DNA from: Nematostella vectensis
Taxonomy: Eukaryota; Cnidaria; Anthozoa; Actiniaria; Edwardsiidae
NCBI RefSeq assembly: GCF_932526225.1
Contig: NC_064047.1
Location: 14,667,121 to 14,731,120, forward strand
DNA: 64,000 nucleotides
Direction of reading: 5' to 3'
Shown here: piece by piece, positions 48,901 through 54,545 of the stretch
Layout of the letters: the number at the start of each line of letters is the position of its first letter
How positions within the stretch are numbered: position 1 is the stretch's first letter
The notes under the pieces: generated by a model
Database searches by the model: none
What the model saw: only the letters and a program-made list of their open reading frames with translations
Told to the model about the DNA's origin: nothing
Program-made: the position numbers and the translations under genes

Positions 48901-50110
48901 TATTCATTTTAAGGTGATGCTACACACGCTGTTTTTTGGCGTCGTTTTTCTGCGATATGCCTTTGTGCGGAAAAACAATGCATGTAACAGGGTCAGATTT
49001 GTGAGTTCTTGGATTTGGCAATGCGTTGTGAGTTTTTTATCCGAAATCTTGCAATGCTAAATGATGAATATTGAAAAAAAGACTTGCGTGTTACAGATCT
49101 ATGGTCAATTTTTCACACAACGCCTTCCCAAAGTACATCTTGCGCAGCTGACAACAACAAGATAGCTATGGATTTGGACGAGAAGAGAGATGTCGATTAA
49201 TTTTTCAGTAAAAAAAAATTAAAGAAATATGAGAAATATAGCTGTGTCTGTGGTCAAACGATGATAAACAAGCAAACATAGTGAAGAAACAAGCTCCAAA
49301 AGAAATGAATTTGTGATCATGAAATGACATATCGTGTTGTATAAGATTACATACCACGGAAAAAAAGTTTCCATCACAAACAACAAATGAAAATTACTTA
49401 GAAAATTTAAAAAATGCCCGTGCTCCTTTAAAATGGAGTATTTTTTTAGTGGGTGCACGAGCGCTTGCAACTCTTGTTGACAGCACGTGCCAGAAAAGTA
49501 CAGAAAAACAACCCATGTAACATGTCGGATTTATAGCAATGTTGCACGAAAAAACGGCTTGTGTAACATGTACCCATATTGCGGAAAAACGACGCCAAAA
49601 AACGATGCGTGTCAGATCACCATGAGGAGGGGGGGGGGGGGGGGGGCGAACAACATTTGTTTACCGGAAAAAAAACACAATTTTTTGGTGTTCCCAAGAG
49701 TCACAGTTAAACCAAAATATCATAACAACAAAATCAATAGCCAAAGTATCAATTTTCGCCAAACAGAGAAGACGTTTCATTTTCAAAAAAAATAAGGCAT
49801 GGTCATTTGCGCGTCTTTTGATGTGTTTTTGTACAAGTTAAGAATTATGTTATTTACTTACGCATCCATCGTGGCCAGACAAGGTTCCACTTCTCTTGAG
49901 ACACTGTATTAAATATTTACTGCCTAAAAATAAGGATCAGTTAAACAGACGACAAGAAAGACAACCGAAACAGACGACAAAATGGTGCTTGTCAAATCGC
50001 GAGTGGGGAAATCAATTCGAACCTCGAGCTCGTTTGAACACAACGCCGGGAGAAATTTCACCATAGATGCGTTGCTGTAACGCTCCATATAGCGTAGCTT
50101 TGCTTTCCAT
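15806..50110 (-). CDS. DCAF6: DCAF6/NRIP-like WD40 substrate receptor (13 exons)
   Basis: Exons, in coding order: 50110-50023, 49923-49862, 48444-48352, 48176-48099, 45847-45743, 28053-27940, 22659-22430, 22067-21563, 21368-20720 (3' end uncertain), 20100-19910, 19473-19317, 18427-18342, 15964-15806. All junctions are GT-AG and phases match, giving about 838 codons against about 860 in human DCAF6. The N-terminal WD40 repeats include [14 protein letters not shown] and [14 protein letters not shown]. Others are [16 protein letters not shown] and [16 protein letters not shown]; the last two carry DxR boxes used to bind DDB1. [15 protein letters not shown], an IQ motif ([12 protein letters not shown]) and the C-terminal WD40 repeats ([29 protein letters not shown]) match the family. 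DCAF6 is a CUL4-DDB1 adaptor and calmodulin-binding nuclear cofactor in mammals; a ubiquitin-ligase role here is inferred. Introns are loaded with minisatellites. Confidence 0.93.
15962..16645 (-). repeat. 44-bp minisatellite containing the DCAF6 exon 13 acceptor
   Basis: On the minus strand each unit contains GTTGTTATCGTAGATCAT, identical to the intron end and first bases of exon 13, then TGTCTGCTGTCTGATGTTTG. About 15 copies decay in quality with distance from the exon. Confidence 0.9.
16646..18360 (-). repeat. 30-bp minisatellite containing the DCAF6 exon 12 donor
   Basis: The unit on the minus strand, GTGAACTAGACGAGGTAAGG plus AAGTCACTCA, repeats the exon 12 end (GGTGAACTAGACGAG) and its donor about 57 times. 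Two main variants (GTGAACTAG and GGTAAACTAG) are interspersed. Because 30 is a multiple of three, both strands show long but meaningless open frames. Confidence 0.95.
18342..18427 (-). CDS. DCAF6: DCAF6 exon 12 (C-terminal WD40)
   Basis: Reads [20 protein letters not shown] then QPLGELDE, donor GAG|GTAAGG. The last ~17 exon bases and the donor form the unit of the 1.7-kb minisatellite beside it. A stop occurs in frame shortly past the first donor, so read-through would truncate. Confidence 0.92.
18430..19094. other. AT-rich part of DCAF6 intron 11
   Basis: No gene or repeat array is seen; it is AT-rich intron sequence. Confidence 0.5.
19095..19345 (-). repeat. 41-bp minisatellite containing the DCAF6 exon 11 donor
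   Basis: The unit contains CAGCCACACCC, GATCCCA and the donor GTAAGTATACCACAC. The donor occurs at six regular 41-bp positions; the exon-proximal one (19311-19317) is the real junction. Confidence 0.93.
19317..19473 (-). CDS. DCAF6: DCAF6 exon 11 (C-terminal WD40)
   Basis: 52 codons plus 1 nt: [39 protein letters not shown]. Donor A|GTAAGT. The junction is repeated five more times downstream. Confidence 0.94.
19515..19850. repeat. 54-bp minisatellite in DCAF6 intron 10, about 6 copies
   Basis: The plus-strand unit reads GAGAAGATTTAATGCTATCA onward to CTCACAGATGGT. Two alternating variants (GAGAAG/GAAAAG) suggest 108-bp dimers. It does not copy an exon junction that I can see. The 54-bp period keeps frames open on both strands. 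Confidence 0.93.
19910..20100 (-). CDS. DCAF6: DCAF6 exon 10 (IQ motif)
   Basis: [20 protein letters not shown] gives an IQ calmodulin-binding motif, followed by [13 protein letters not shown] (human VYKGHRNSRTM). Donor ATG|GTGAGG. The acceptor TTGCAG|GTCCCG is the innermost of eight near-identical copies; the others lead into an in-frame TAG. Confidence 0.92.
20086..20465 (-). repeat. 51-bp minisatellite containing the DCAF6 exon 10 acceptor
   Basis: The minus-strand unit contains ATGTTGCAGGTCCCGCGGGA followed by TACGCGTAGGG. The acceptor plus the first 16 exon bases are present eight times. In the coding frame the seven outer copies reach a TAG right after TACGCG, while the true exon has ACGGGG there. 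Confidence 0.94.
20720..21368 (-). CDS. DCAF6: DCAF6 exon 9 (disordered acidic linker; 3' end uncertain)
   Basis: Acceptor TACTCAG at 21369-21375. It is low-complexity and Ser/Glu/Asp-rich, as in the vertebrate linker. The frame stays open to 20586. Exon 10 needs one leftover base; donors that fit are GAAG|GTATCC (exon end 20720, used here) and TTC|GTACCA (exon end 20660). The second would keep a DEW-like GEWRSDLDF segment. I cannot decide between them. Confidence 0.7.
21563..22067 (-). CDS. DCAF6: DCAF6 exon 8 (end of N-terminal propeller, basic linker)
   Basis: Begins [19 protein letters not shown], then [20 protein letters not shown] and [17 protein letters not shown], both family hallmarks. 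A Ser/Gly-rich disordered stretch follows. Donor CAG|GTGGGT. Confidence 0.93.
22068..22429. other. DCAF6 intron 7 with poly-G tract
   Basis: No gene. G-rich runs occur at 22206-22222 and 22336-22354. Confidence 0.6.
22430..22659 (-). CDS. DCAF6: DCAF6 exon 7 (WD40, DxR box)
   Basis: 76 codons plus 2 nt: [43 protein letters not shown]. Acceptor CCTTTAG, donor AG|GTACGT. Confidence 0.93.
22688..23290. repeat. 29-bp minisatellite, about 20 copies, DCAF6 intron 6
   Basis: Unit TTTACACAAGCCTATATAGT then AGGGACCTG, with TATATAG/TATGTAG and TAGGG/TACGG variants. It begins about 30 bp from exon 7. Confidence 0.95.
23291..23520. other. Intron 6 spacer between arrays
   Basis: Unique-looking sequence with a short ACGCACGCACACAC-type simple repeat near 23486-23506. 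No gene. Confidence 0.5.
23521..27410. repeat. 41-bp satellite, about 95 copies, DCAF6 intron 6
   Basis: Unit GGTATAACAAGTAATGGCCT then GTATGTCATCCTACAGATATC. Recurring variants (CTACAG/CTATAG, TATGTC/GAAGTC, ATATCG/ATATTG) occur in repeated order, e.g. the blocks around 26160-26345, 26470-26655 and 26930-27115. This indicates higher-order duplication. Confidence 0.95.
27431..27812. repeat. Fold-back MITE-like inverted repeat in DCAF6 intron 6
   Basis: Arms of about 130-140 bp: the left arm includes ATTCTTTGAAATTCTTATGG and GGTTAAATCCAAACC. The right arm ends with the reverse complements GGTTTGGATTTAACC and CATAAGAATTTCAAAGAAT. The loop is about 100 bp. No coding capacity; it separates the 41-bp array from exon 6. 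Confidence 0.8.
27940..28053 (-). CDS. DCAF6: DCAF6 exon 6 (WD40, DxR box)
   Basis: 38 codons, [20 protein letters not shown] then FDIRTKQKC, with acceptor CACAAAG and donor GAG|GTTAGT. It sits alone between two huge repeat arrays. Confidence 0.93.
28100..28545. other. DCAF6 intron 5, unique 3' part
   Basis: No gene or clear repeat was seen between exon 6 and the 17/18-bp array. Confidence 0.5.
28550..33520. repeat. 17/18-bp minisatellite, about 5 kb, DCAF6 intron 5
   Basis: Unit CTAACCCATCCCTACAC with an 18-bp form having CCCC. Hundreds of copies; the first 1.6 kb is very homogeneous with repeated order of the 17/18 forms, and the right part is more degenerate. The transcribed (minus) strand is G-rich: GGGATGGGTTAGTGTAGGG. 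Confidence 0.95.
33640..45760 (-). repeat. 19/22-bp minisatellite, about 12.1 kb, seeded on the DCAF6 exon 5 donor
   Basis: The minus-strand unit CCACTTATGGGGTATGTAA has a longer variant with GGTACATATGTTA. The exon 5 end and donor read ACCACTTATGAGGTACATAT, so the array repeats the junction itself. Subvariants have TATGAAG or TATGAGG. Higher-order copies are visible: the block at 35740-36230 recurs at 37020-37510 (offset 1281), and 36233-36980 recurs at 37533-38278 (offset 1300). The block at 43408-43740 recurs at 44577-44909 (offset 1169). All three minus-strand frames give long [16 protein letters not shown]-type frames that are repeat artefacts. Confidence 0.95.
45743..45847 (-). CDS. DCAF6: DCAF6 exon 5 (WD40)
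   Basis: 35 codons, [15 protein letters not shown] to NCHTGTTYE. Donor GAG|GTACAT sits at the edge of the 12-kb minisatellite whose unit repeats the last 12 exon bases plus the donor. Confidence 0.92.
46060..46795. repeat. 20-bp minisatellite, DCAF6 intron 4
   Basis: Unit ACAGACAGCATTAAAGGCAT with variants (CCATTACAGACAT, CCATTTCAGACAG). About 36 copies; not junction-derived. Confidence 0.93.
46796..48098. other. DCAF6 intron 4, remainder
   Basis: A 119-codon plus-strand frame at 47169-47528 has no recognisable domain and lies in antisense to the intron; I do not call it a gene. A G-run is at 47906-47913. Confidence 0.45.
48099..48176 (-). CDS. DCAF6: DCAF6 exon 4 (WD40)
   Basis: 26 codons including [17 protein letters not shown], one of the best conserved DCAF6 segments. 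Acceptor TTACAG, donor TGG|GTAAGG. Confidence 0.93.
48352..48444 (-). CDS. DCAF6: DCAF6 exon 3 (WD40)
   Basis: 31 codons, [19 protein letters not shown] onward, with acceptor GATAG and donor AAG|GTAAAC. This is the first clear WD40 repeat. Confidence 0.93.
48913..49621. mobile_element. Non-autonomous DNA transposon with ~45-bp TIRs, DCAF6 intron 2
   Basis: The left end GGTGATGCTACACACGCTGT then TTTTTGGCGTCGTTTTTCTG is mirrored at the right end by GCGGAAAAACGACGCCAAAA then AACGATGCGTGTCAGATCACC. Sub-terminal motifs GGAAAAACAATGCATGTAAC and GAAAAACAACCCATGTAAC recur inside. No transposase. No clear target duplication, so the superfamily is undetermined. Confidence 0.7.
49862..49923 (-). CDS. 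DCAF6: DCAF6 exon 2
   Basis: Acceptor TTTTTAG and donor TGC|GTAAGT. It encodes [20 protein letters not shown], matching the FIQRLKLEATLNVHDGC region of vertebrate DCAF6. Confidence 0.88.
50023..50110 (-). CDS. DCAF6: DCAF6 exon 1 (start codon)
   Basis: ATG at 50110-50108 opens [13 protein letters not shown] and the exon ends GTVFKRAR-like at a CGAG|GTTCGA donor. The start was chosen because the family has a short N-terminus before the first WD repeat. The frame is open further upstream, so the ATG is a judgement. The donor is weak, but phase (1 nt over) fits exon 2. Confidence 0.7.
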
Positions 50111-50179
50111 GTCTGGGGTCGTTAGGGCTAACAGAACATCGGTTAGTCGCACACAGAATGATAAAAACAACAACAACGC

Positions 50180-50230
50180 AAAATAGCAGACGCCATCTTG
50201 GAACAGAAATAGCAAAAGTGCGCATGCCCA
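50180..50230 (-). promoter_or_regulatory. Likely DCAF6 core promoter with YY1- and NRF1-like motifs
   Basis: On the minus strand CCAAGATGGCG (50192-50202) fits a YY1 site, and the GCGCATGC block at 50219-50226 resembles an NRF1 half palindrome. Both are frequent at TATA-less housekeeping promoters and lie 80-120 bp upstream of the chosen ATG. Binding is inferred from motif shape only. Confidence 0.45.
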
Positions 50231-50260
50231 ATTAGCCCATGCTGATAGGCATGACGGGTA

Positions 50261-51329
50261 TGTACAGGACCCGAAATGATCCCAGGACCCGAAACGATCC
50301 CCAAAAGTACCCCAACTGATCCTCGGACCCGAAACGATACCGAGGAGTCCCCGAAATGAACCCCAAGGAATTGCGGTAATGGACAAAGGGAAAGCAGAAG
50401 AAATACTTGCAATTCTTGAAGCATAATAAAGAGTTAACAGCGACTCGATTTCTAAACAACGTGACTTAAAAATATTAAATTCCAACACAATACTTCTATT
50501 TATTACATTGCCCGGCGTTAAAACCATAAACAGAGTCCAAAACAAATACACACTCTAAACATTTTGCGGTTCCGATACTCATGACTCTGACACTATAAAT
50601 CTCATTTCCGGTAAACATCACCCCTAAAAATTAATATTCATTTGACAAATAAACATGTATTTCACCACGAAATCCTTGTTCACACGAGCGAATATTTACC
50701 GACACGTTTTAGGCAGCCGGTTTGGCCAAGAAGATGGAATGACAAAAGCACACTGAGTAATACACTTGAACAACCCTTCTACTACCGATGCAAAATATTA
50801 AGAGGATGTGGCTTTTGTTGAAAGCAATATTATGTGAGTTTTGAATTTCCTCATGTAGTCGTGCGTACACCCCGGCATGATCTCATGATATGATAGGTCT
50901 TTCATTCGCCGAAAACAAACATGCCAAAAAATAACTTTAAAACATTTCGCTTCCTATGAAAAGCAGCATGTCCTATCTGTAAAGACTTTCTTTTATGGCT
51001 TGTTATGTAAAAATGATTTATCCACGCCGGGTTTTTCAAATTACTATCACAGGAATTGTTAGTTGACCCCAGTTTCTATATCAACCACTGTATTTCCCCC
51101 GAAGTCGAAAATCTTAATATTATAGTTTTAGTTAATGTAAATTTCCTTTTAATAACACAAACAAAGCTAAATGTTTCATATGTTTTTAAAACTGAAAGCC
51201 AATCCTTACACATTTTTTTAGTTGTCCATTACTGTAATTCCTTGGGGTTCATTTCGGGGACTCTTGGGGATCGTTTCGGGTCCGAGGATCAGTTGGGGTA
51301 CTTTTGGGGATCGTTTCGGGTCCTGTACA
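50261..51329. repeat. Inverted repeat with 107-125-bp arms upstream of DCAF6 exon 1
   Basis: The left arm 50261-50385 (TGTACAGGACCCGAAA ... GTAATGGACA) is mirrored by 51223-51329 (TGTCCATTACTGTAATTCC ... TTCGGGTCCTGTACA). The motif GGACCCGAAACGAT is repeated inside each arm, and the left arm has one extra motif copy. The ~840-bp centre has no recognisable gene. It is probably a fold-back or MITE-type element. Confidence 0.85.
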
Positions 51330-51396
51330 CAGGTATTCTTCGGATCTGAATTTCGACTTTCTTAGACTGTCGCGATCTCGTACCAGAACAATGAAT

Positions 51397-51447
51397 ACAA
51401 TACACCAAAAAACTGGCAGAGTCGATTTCCAGTTTTTGGTGTATTGT
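51397..51447. repeat. Perfect hairpin sharing 33 bp with the PLE tail
   Basis: ACAATACACCAAAAAACTGG and CCAGTTTTTGGTGTATTGT form a ~19-bp stem around a 12-nt loop. The loop plus right arm (51415-51447) equals 1151-1183 next to the Penelope-like element. CGACTTTCTTAG flanks it on both sides (51354 and 51447). Confidence 0.75.
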
Positions 51448-51489
51448 CGACTTTCTTAGGATAGACATCAGAGCAGAGCCGTAGCAGGC

Positions 51490-51680
51490 CACGGTAAGAT
51501 TGGGGGGGGGGGGCACAATACAGAAACATTAAGGAAATATTGGGGGGGGGGGGGCACAACCATGCCCTACTGGTCATTTCCTAATAATTTTTGAAAATAT
51601 TGGGGGAGCACAACCAAGCCCTACTGGTCATTTCCCCCTAATAATTTTTGAAAATATTGGGGGAGCACATATCCCCCGTG
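51490..51680. repeat. Three imperfect tandem copies of a ~60-bp G-rich repeat
   Basis: AATATTGGGGG followed by GCACAACC and CCCTACTGGTCATTTCC recurs at about 51537, 51596 and 51654. It resembles the tail of a dispersed repeat. Confidence 0.6.
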
Positions 51681-51951
51681 ACCCACCCCCTGATACGGCC
51701 TGATCAGGAAAAAGATACTCTCTTCTAAACCCTTGTTGATTCCCCTGACTTATTAATGAATATTTCCAGATAATTATCGCCAAAAGATAAATCGGCACTA
51801 AAAGGCTTGCTAGCTCATCAAGATTGCAGCAAAAGCTAATAAACTGATCGAAGATCATATAACGAAGCCCTAGGTCCTGCTTTGGTTTCAACTAGCTGCT
51901 TTAACTGTTATTGGGTTCCTTCTTGGACTTGGGACGAGCTACAATCCGCTT

Positions 51952-52275
51952 CAGGCCCGTACCCAGGATTTTTCTTGGGGGAGGGGGGGTTCGGAAAAAA
52001 ATGGACCTAATTTTTTCGGGGGGGGACCCCCCCGAAAGAACAAAAACAAAAAGGGGCTTTTTGTGCCTGCAGTATCTCCCCCAAGGGACGTTTATTGTCG
52101 GATTTGGCTACAAAAAAGTCTGACTTATGGATTGATGACATACCAGAGTGACCTAGCTTATAGTTTATAGTTCTGTCTACAAATAGCACGTCTATTGAGA
52201 ACCGAAAGTGGACTTTGGCCGTTGTAGGGGGGGGGGGTGCGTTCGCACTCCCTGCACCCCCTGGGTACGGGCCTG
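51952..52275. mobile_element. 324-bp TIR element (MITE-like) nested in a recombinase relic
   Basis: Perfect 16-bp inverted ends CAGGCCCGTACCCAGG / CCTGGGTACGGGCCTG. G/C-rich runs lie inside both ends. No coding capacity. GCTT lies close to each outer end but I do not claim a target duplication. Confidence 0.75.
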
Positions 52276-52601
52276 GGCTTGGCACACGAAAACACTTGCT
52301 TAACAAGAGAATGGTTTGTAGGACTCTCGACAGGAGTCCAATCTGGTGCACCCAAGCGATAGCGTGTAAAGCTGACTCTAACGGGGCAGAAGACTTGGCA
52401 TCTAACATCAGCCTTTCTAAGTACGGCGCTATGTGGTAAGGAGAAGCAGGCAGCACCTTTAGTTGAACTGAGGAACACCACTTTCCAACGAAGAATGGCA
52501 CATGAATACTTGCTCCACGTGTTTAGAGCTTGGCCAGCCATAACTACATCAGGGAGGTGGTGAGCTAGGGACTGAAGACAGGAAACGTCCGAGGACGACA
52601 C
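52276..52601 (-). pseudogene. Tyrosine-recombinase (DIRS/Crypton-like) relic
   Basis: Across two frames the minus strand reads ALNTWSKYSCA, then LPASPYHIAPYLERLM and APLESALHAIAWVHQIGL. This is the N-terminal SAM-like region of the tyrosine recombinases common in cnidarian retroelements. It is frameshifted and ends where the TIR element begins. Family recognition is from memory of such motifs. Confidence 0.55.
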
Positions 52602-53585
52602 TGACTTAAAAACATAACGTCATGGATCTGTCATGAAATATATCTGAAATAAAGCAAAAAAAAAACAGCAGGGAAGAGAACATGGCCAACAAAACATGCC
52701 ATTCGAATAAAACAGATAAACTTAAAACAAGCTTAACTAAGTCGGGATGATGGAGGAGCGAACCGAGATGAATACGAAATGAGCCACTGCTCGTTTATAC
52801 TGCTTTTGACGCGCTACATTCCAATGCGCCACCCCTAAATCAACACCGGATACCGACGAGGGCATATGTTCCCGCTAATCCTAGTAACCGCGGGAAAATA
52901 AATTTTCCGAATAGCTTGACAAACAAGTAAGCACTTTTTGTACAGGGATTGATGGATTGAAAGTAGATAAAGGCAAAATATAAGAAATCACGTGACTAGC
53001 ACCTTATTGTGAAGTTGCGAGAGAACTCTGCGTTCTGATTGGCTGTTTCCCGGAGTTTCGTCTACATTCTGTCATATCACAACTCCATCCTAGACCACGT
53101 CTAAACCAATCAGCCCGAGAACATAGTAAAAGTGTTCGGCATAGGTTTGTCAGACCATCTTCCAGTGGAAATTGTCAGGAAATATGTTAACGGCGTAATG
53201 ACTCTACCCATCAATACATCATCATTTTTTTTAGCTTTGCCATGAATAAGAAAATTACGAAATTTACACGCGGCAGGGACATCGCAACAGCTATGGGTCA
53301 ATTACTGCGGGCCCAGTTACAATAATATACACTGTTAATACAACACTGTAATGTTAGAGAGGTCCATTCTCCTAGCTAATAAGTTCCAGATTCTAGTTTA
53401 TCTAATTAAAAATGTTTTCTGGTAGGTTGAATATCTGCTTCACTTTACACTTCACTTTGTTACAAAAATAGGAGAACTAGCGATAAAGGCTCGCGTCGCA
53501 CGTGTGCTGGTGCGCACGACGGGAACAACAAGCTGAGATGCACTAGGGGTGGCCTTATAAAAGAATAACATATCAAGAAGTTCAT
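52602..53585. other. Intergenic, nothing recognised
   Basis: No coding homology or repeat array was seen between the recombinase relic and the LINE relic. Confidence 0.5.
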
Positions 53586-53589
53586 GCTA

Positions 53590-53890
53590 GTAGCTCACTT
53601 GACTCTTTGCTATGGCGTCAGGGAGATTGTTAACATATACCAGGAAGAGGGCAGGTCCAAGTATTAAACCTTGCGGAACGCCTGACGTGACAGAGAGGTC
53701 CTGTGAAGCCGCCCCTGGTACCGTGACACGTTGGAGCCACAGAGGTTCGCACGAAACCATTCAAGTAACTGTCCTCCAAAGTCGGCTTCCCGCAATTTGT
53801 TAATGAGGAGATGATGCCTAGCCTTGTCTAAGGCTTTCAACATATGAAGGTAGACGCAATCGACTTGACCGACATTATCAAGAGCGGCAA
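53590..53890 (-). pseudogene. LINE (non-LTR) reverse transcriptase relic
   Basis: VDCVYLHMLKALDKARHHLL followed by LREADFGGQLLEWF matches the RT segment around the first catalytic Asp of Jockey/CR1-like LINEs. Here the catalytic Asp context D(M/L)KAxDK is altered. Downstream, in another frame, the antisense of GACAGAGAGGTCCTG to CAGGAAGAGGGCAGG matches the TSGVPQG and YVND region. It is a short, frameshifted fragment. Confidence 0.7.
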
Positions 53891-53959
53891 AATAAGAGCA
53901 ACAAAAAGCAGCCATTCCTGTGATTAGTTTGCCTTGAGTTTGCAAACCAAAGGTCACGT

Positions 53960-54449
53960 GATCTCTTAGCGCAAGTTATTAGAATAATTATTTATGAAAA
54001 TGATCACTGGTGTGAGTTTGACCATATATAAAAAAATGAATCACACGAGTCTCGATAATACTTGTGTATTGTTGTGAGTCTTTTTCGAACTTATTATTGA
54101 CATTTTTTTCACATTATTTGTGGTGATCAGATGTGAAAATGATAAATTATCAGAGCGATTATTTAGCAATGAACTTTATTACTGTATGTGAGATTGGACA
54201 AAGCGAGAGCTATTGTATGAGGCTCGATAAAACCTTCCCAATGATGTGGTTGTATCTCATAAATCATTCATAACTATTCCACCGCAATCGCTTTCAATCG
54301 GATAACACCATTCTCTGAAAACTCTTTTTCTACTCACTTGTTATTCTTGTTCCTATGGAGACTAATGTTCTATGTTACTGTACTCATTGTCGCTATACTG
54401 ACCTAAAAATTAGAAACGGTTTTAGTCCAAGGAATTGTGTAGAATCGCG
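53960..54449. other. Upstream region of the TMEM117 gene
   Basis: AT-rich sequence without recognised repeats. The TMEM117 promoter must lie here if exon 1 is correct, but no specific motif stands out. Confidence 0.4.
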
Positions 54450-54545
54450 ATGCCTTCCAAAGTGCGCCCTGTCACCACCATCACCATCAATCCAAAAGAG
54501 TTACGCGAAATACAGAAACTACACGAACTAGGCCAGAAATACTGG
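54450..54545 (+). CDS. TMEM117: TMEM117 exon 1 (start codon)
   Basis: MPSKVRPVTTITINPKELRE then IQKLHELGQKYW, donor TGG|GTAGGC. It is assigned because phase 0 fits exon 2. The exon end is copied in the array that follows, as is typical of real exons in this window. The N-terminus is not conserved enough to prove by homology. Confidence 0.65.

Noticed and set aside
50012-50551. 179-codon minus-strand ORF as the full N-terminus of DCAF6
   Set aside because: Only the last 29 codons before the donor fit a DCAF6 first exon; the upstream part runs through the inverted-repeat arm and promoter-like motifs.
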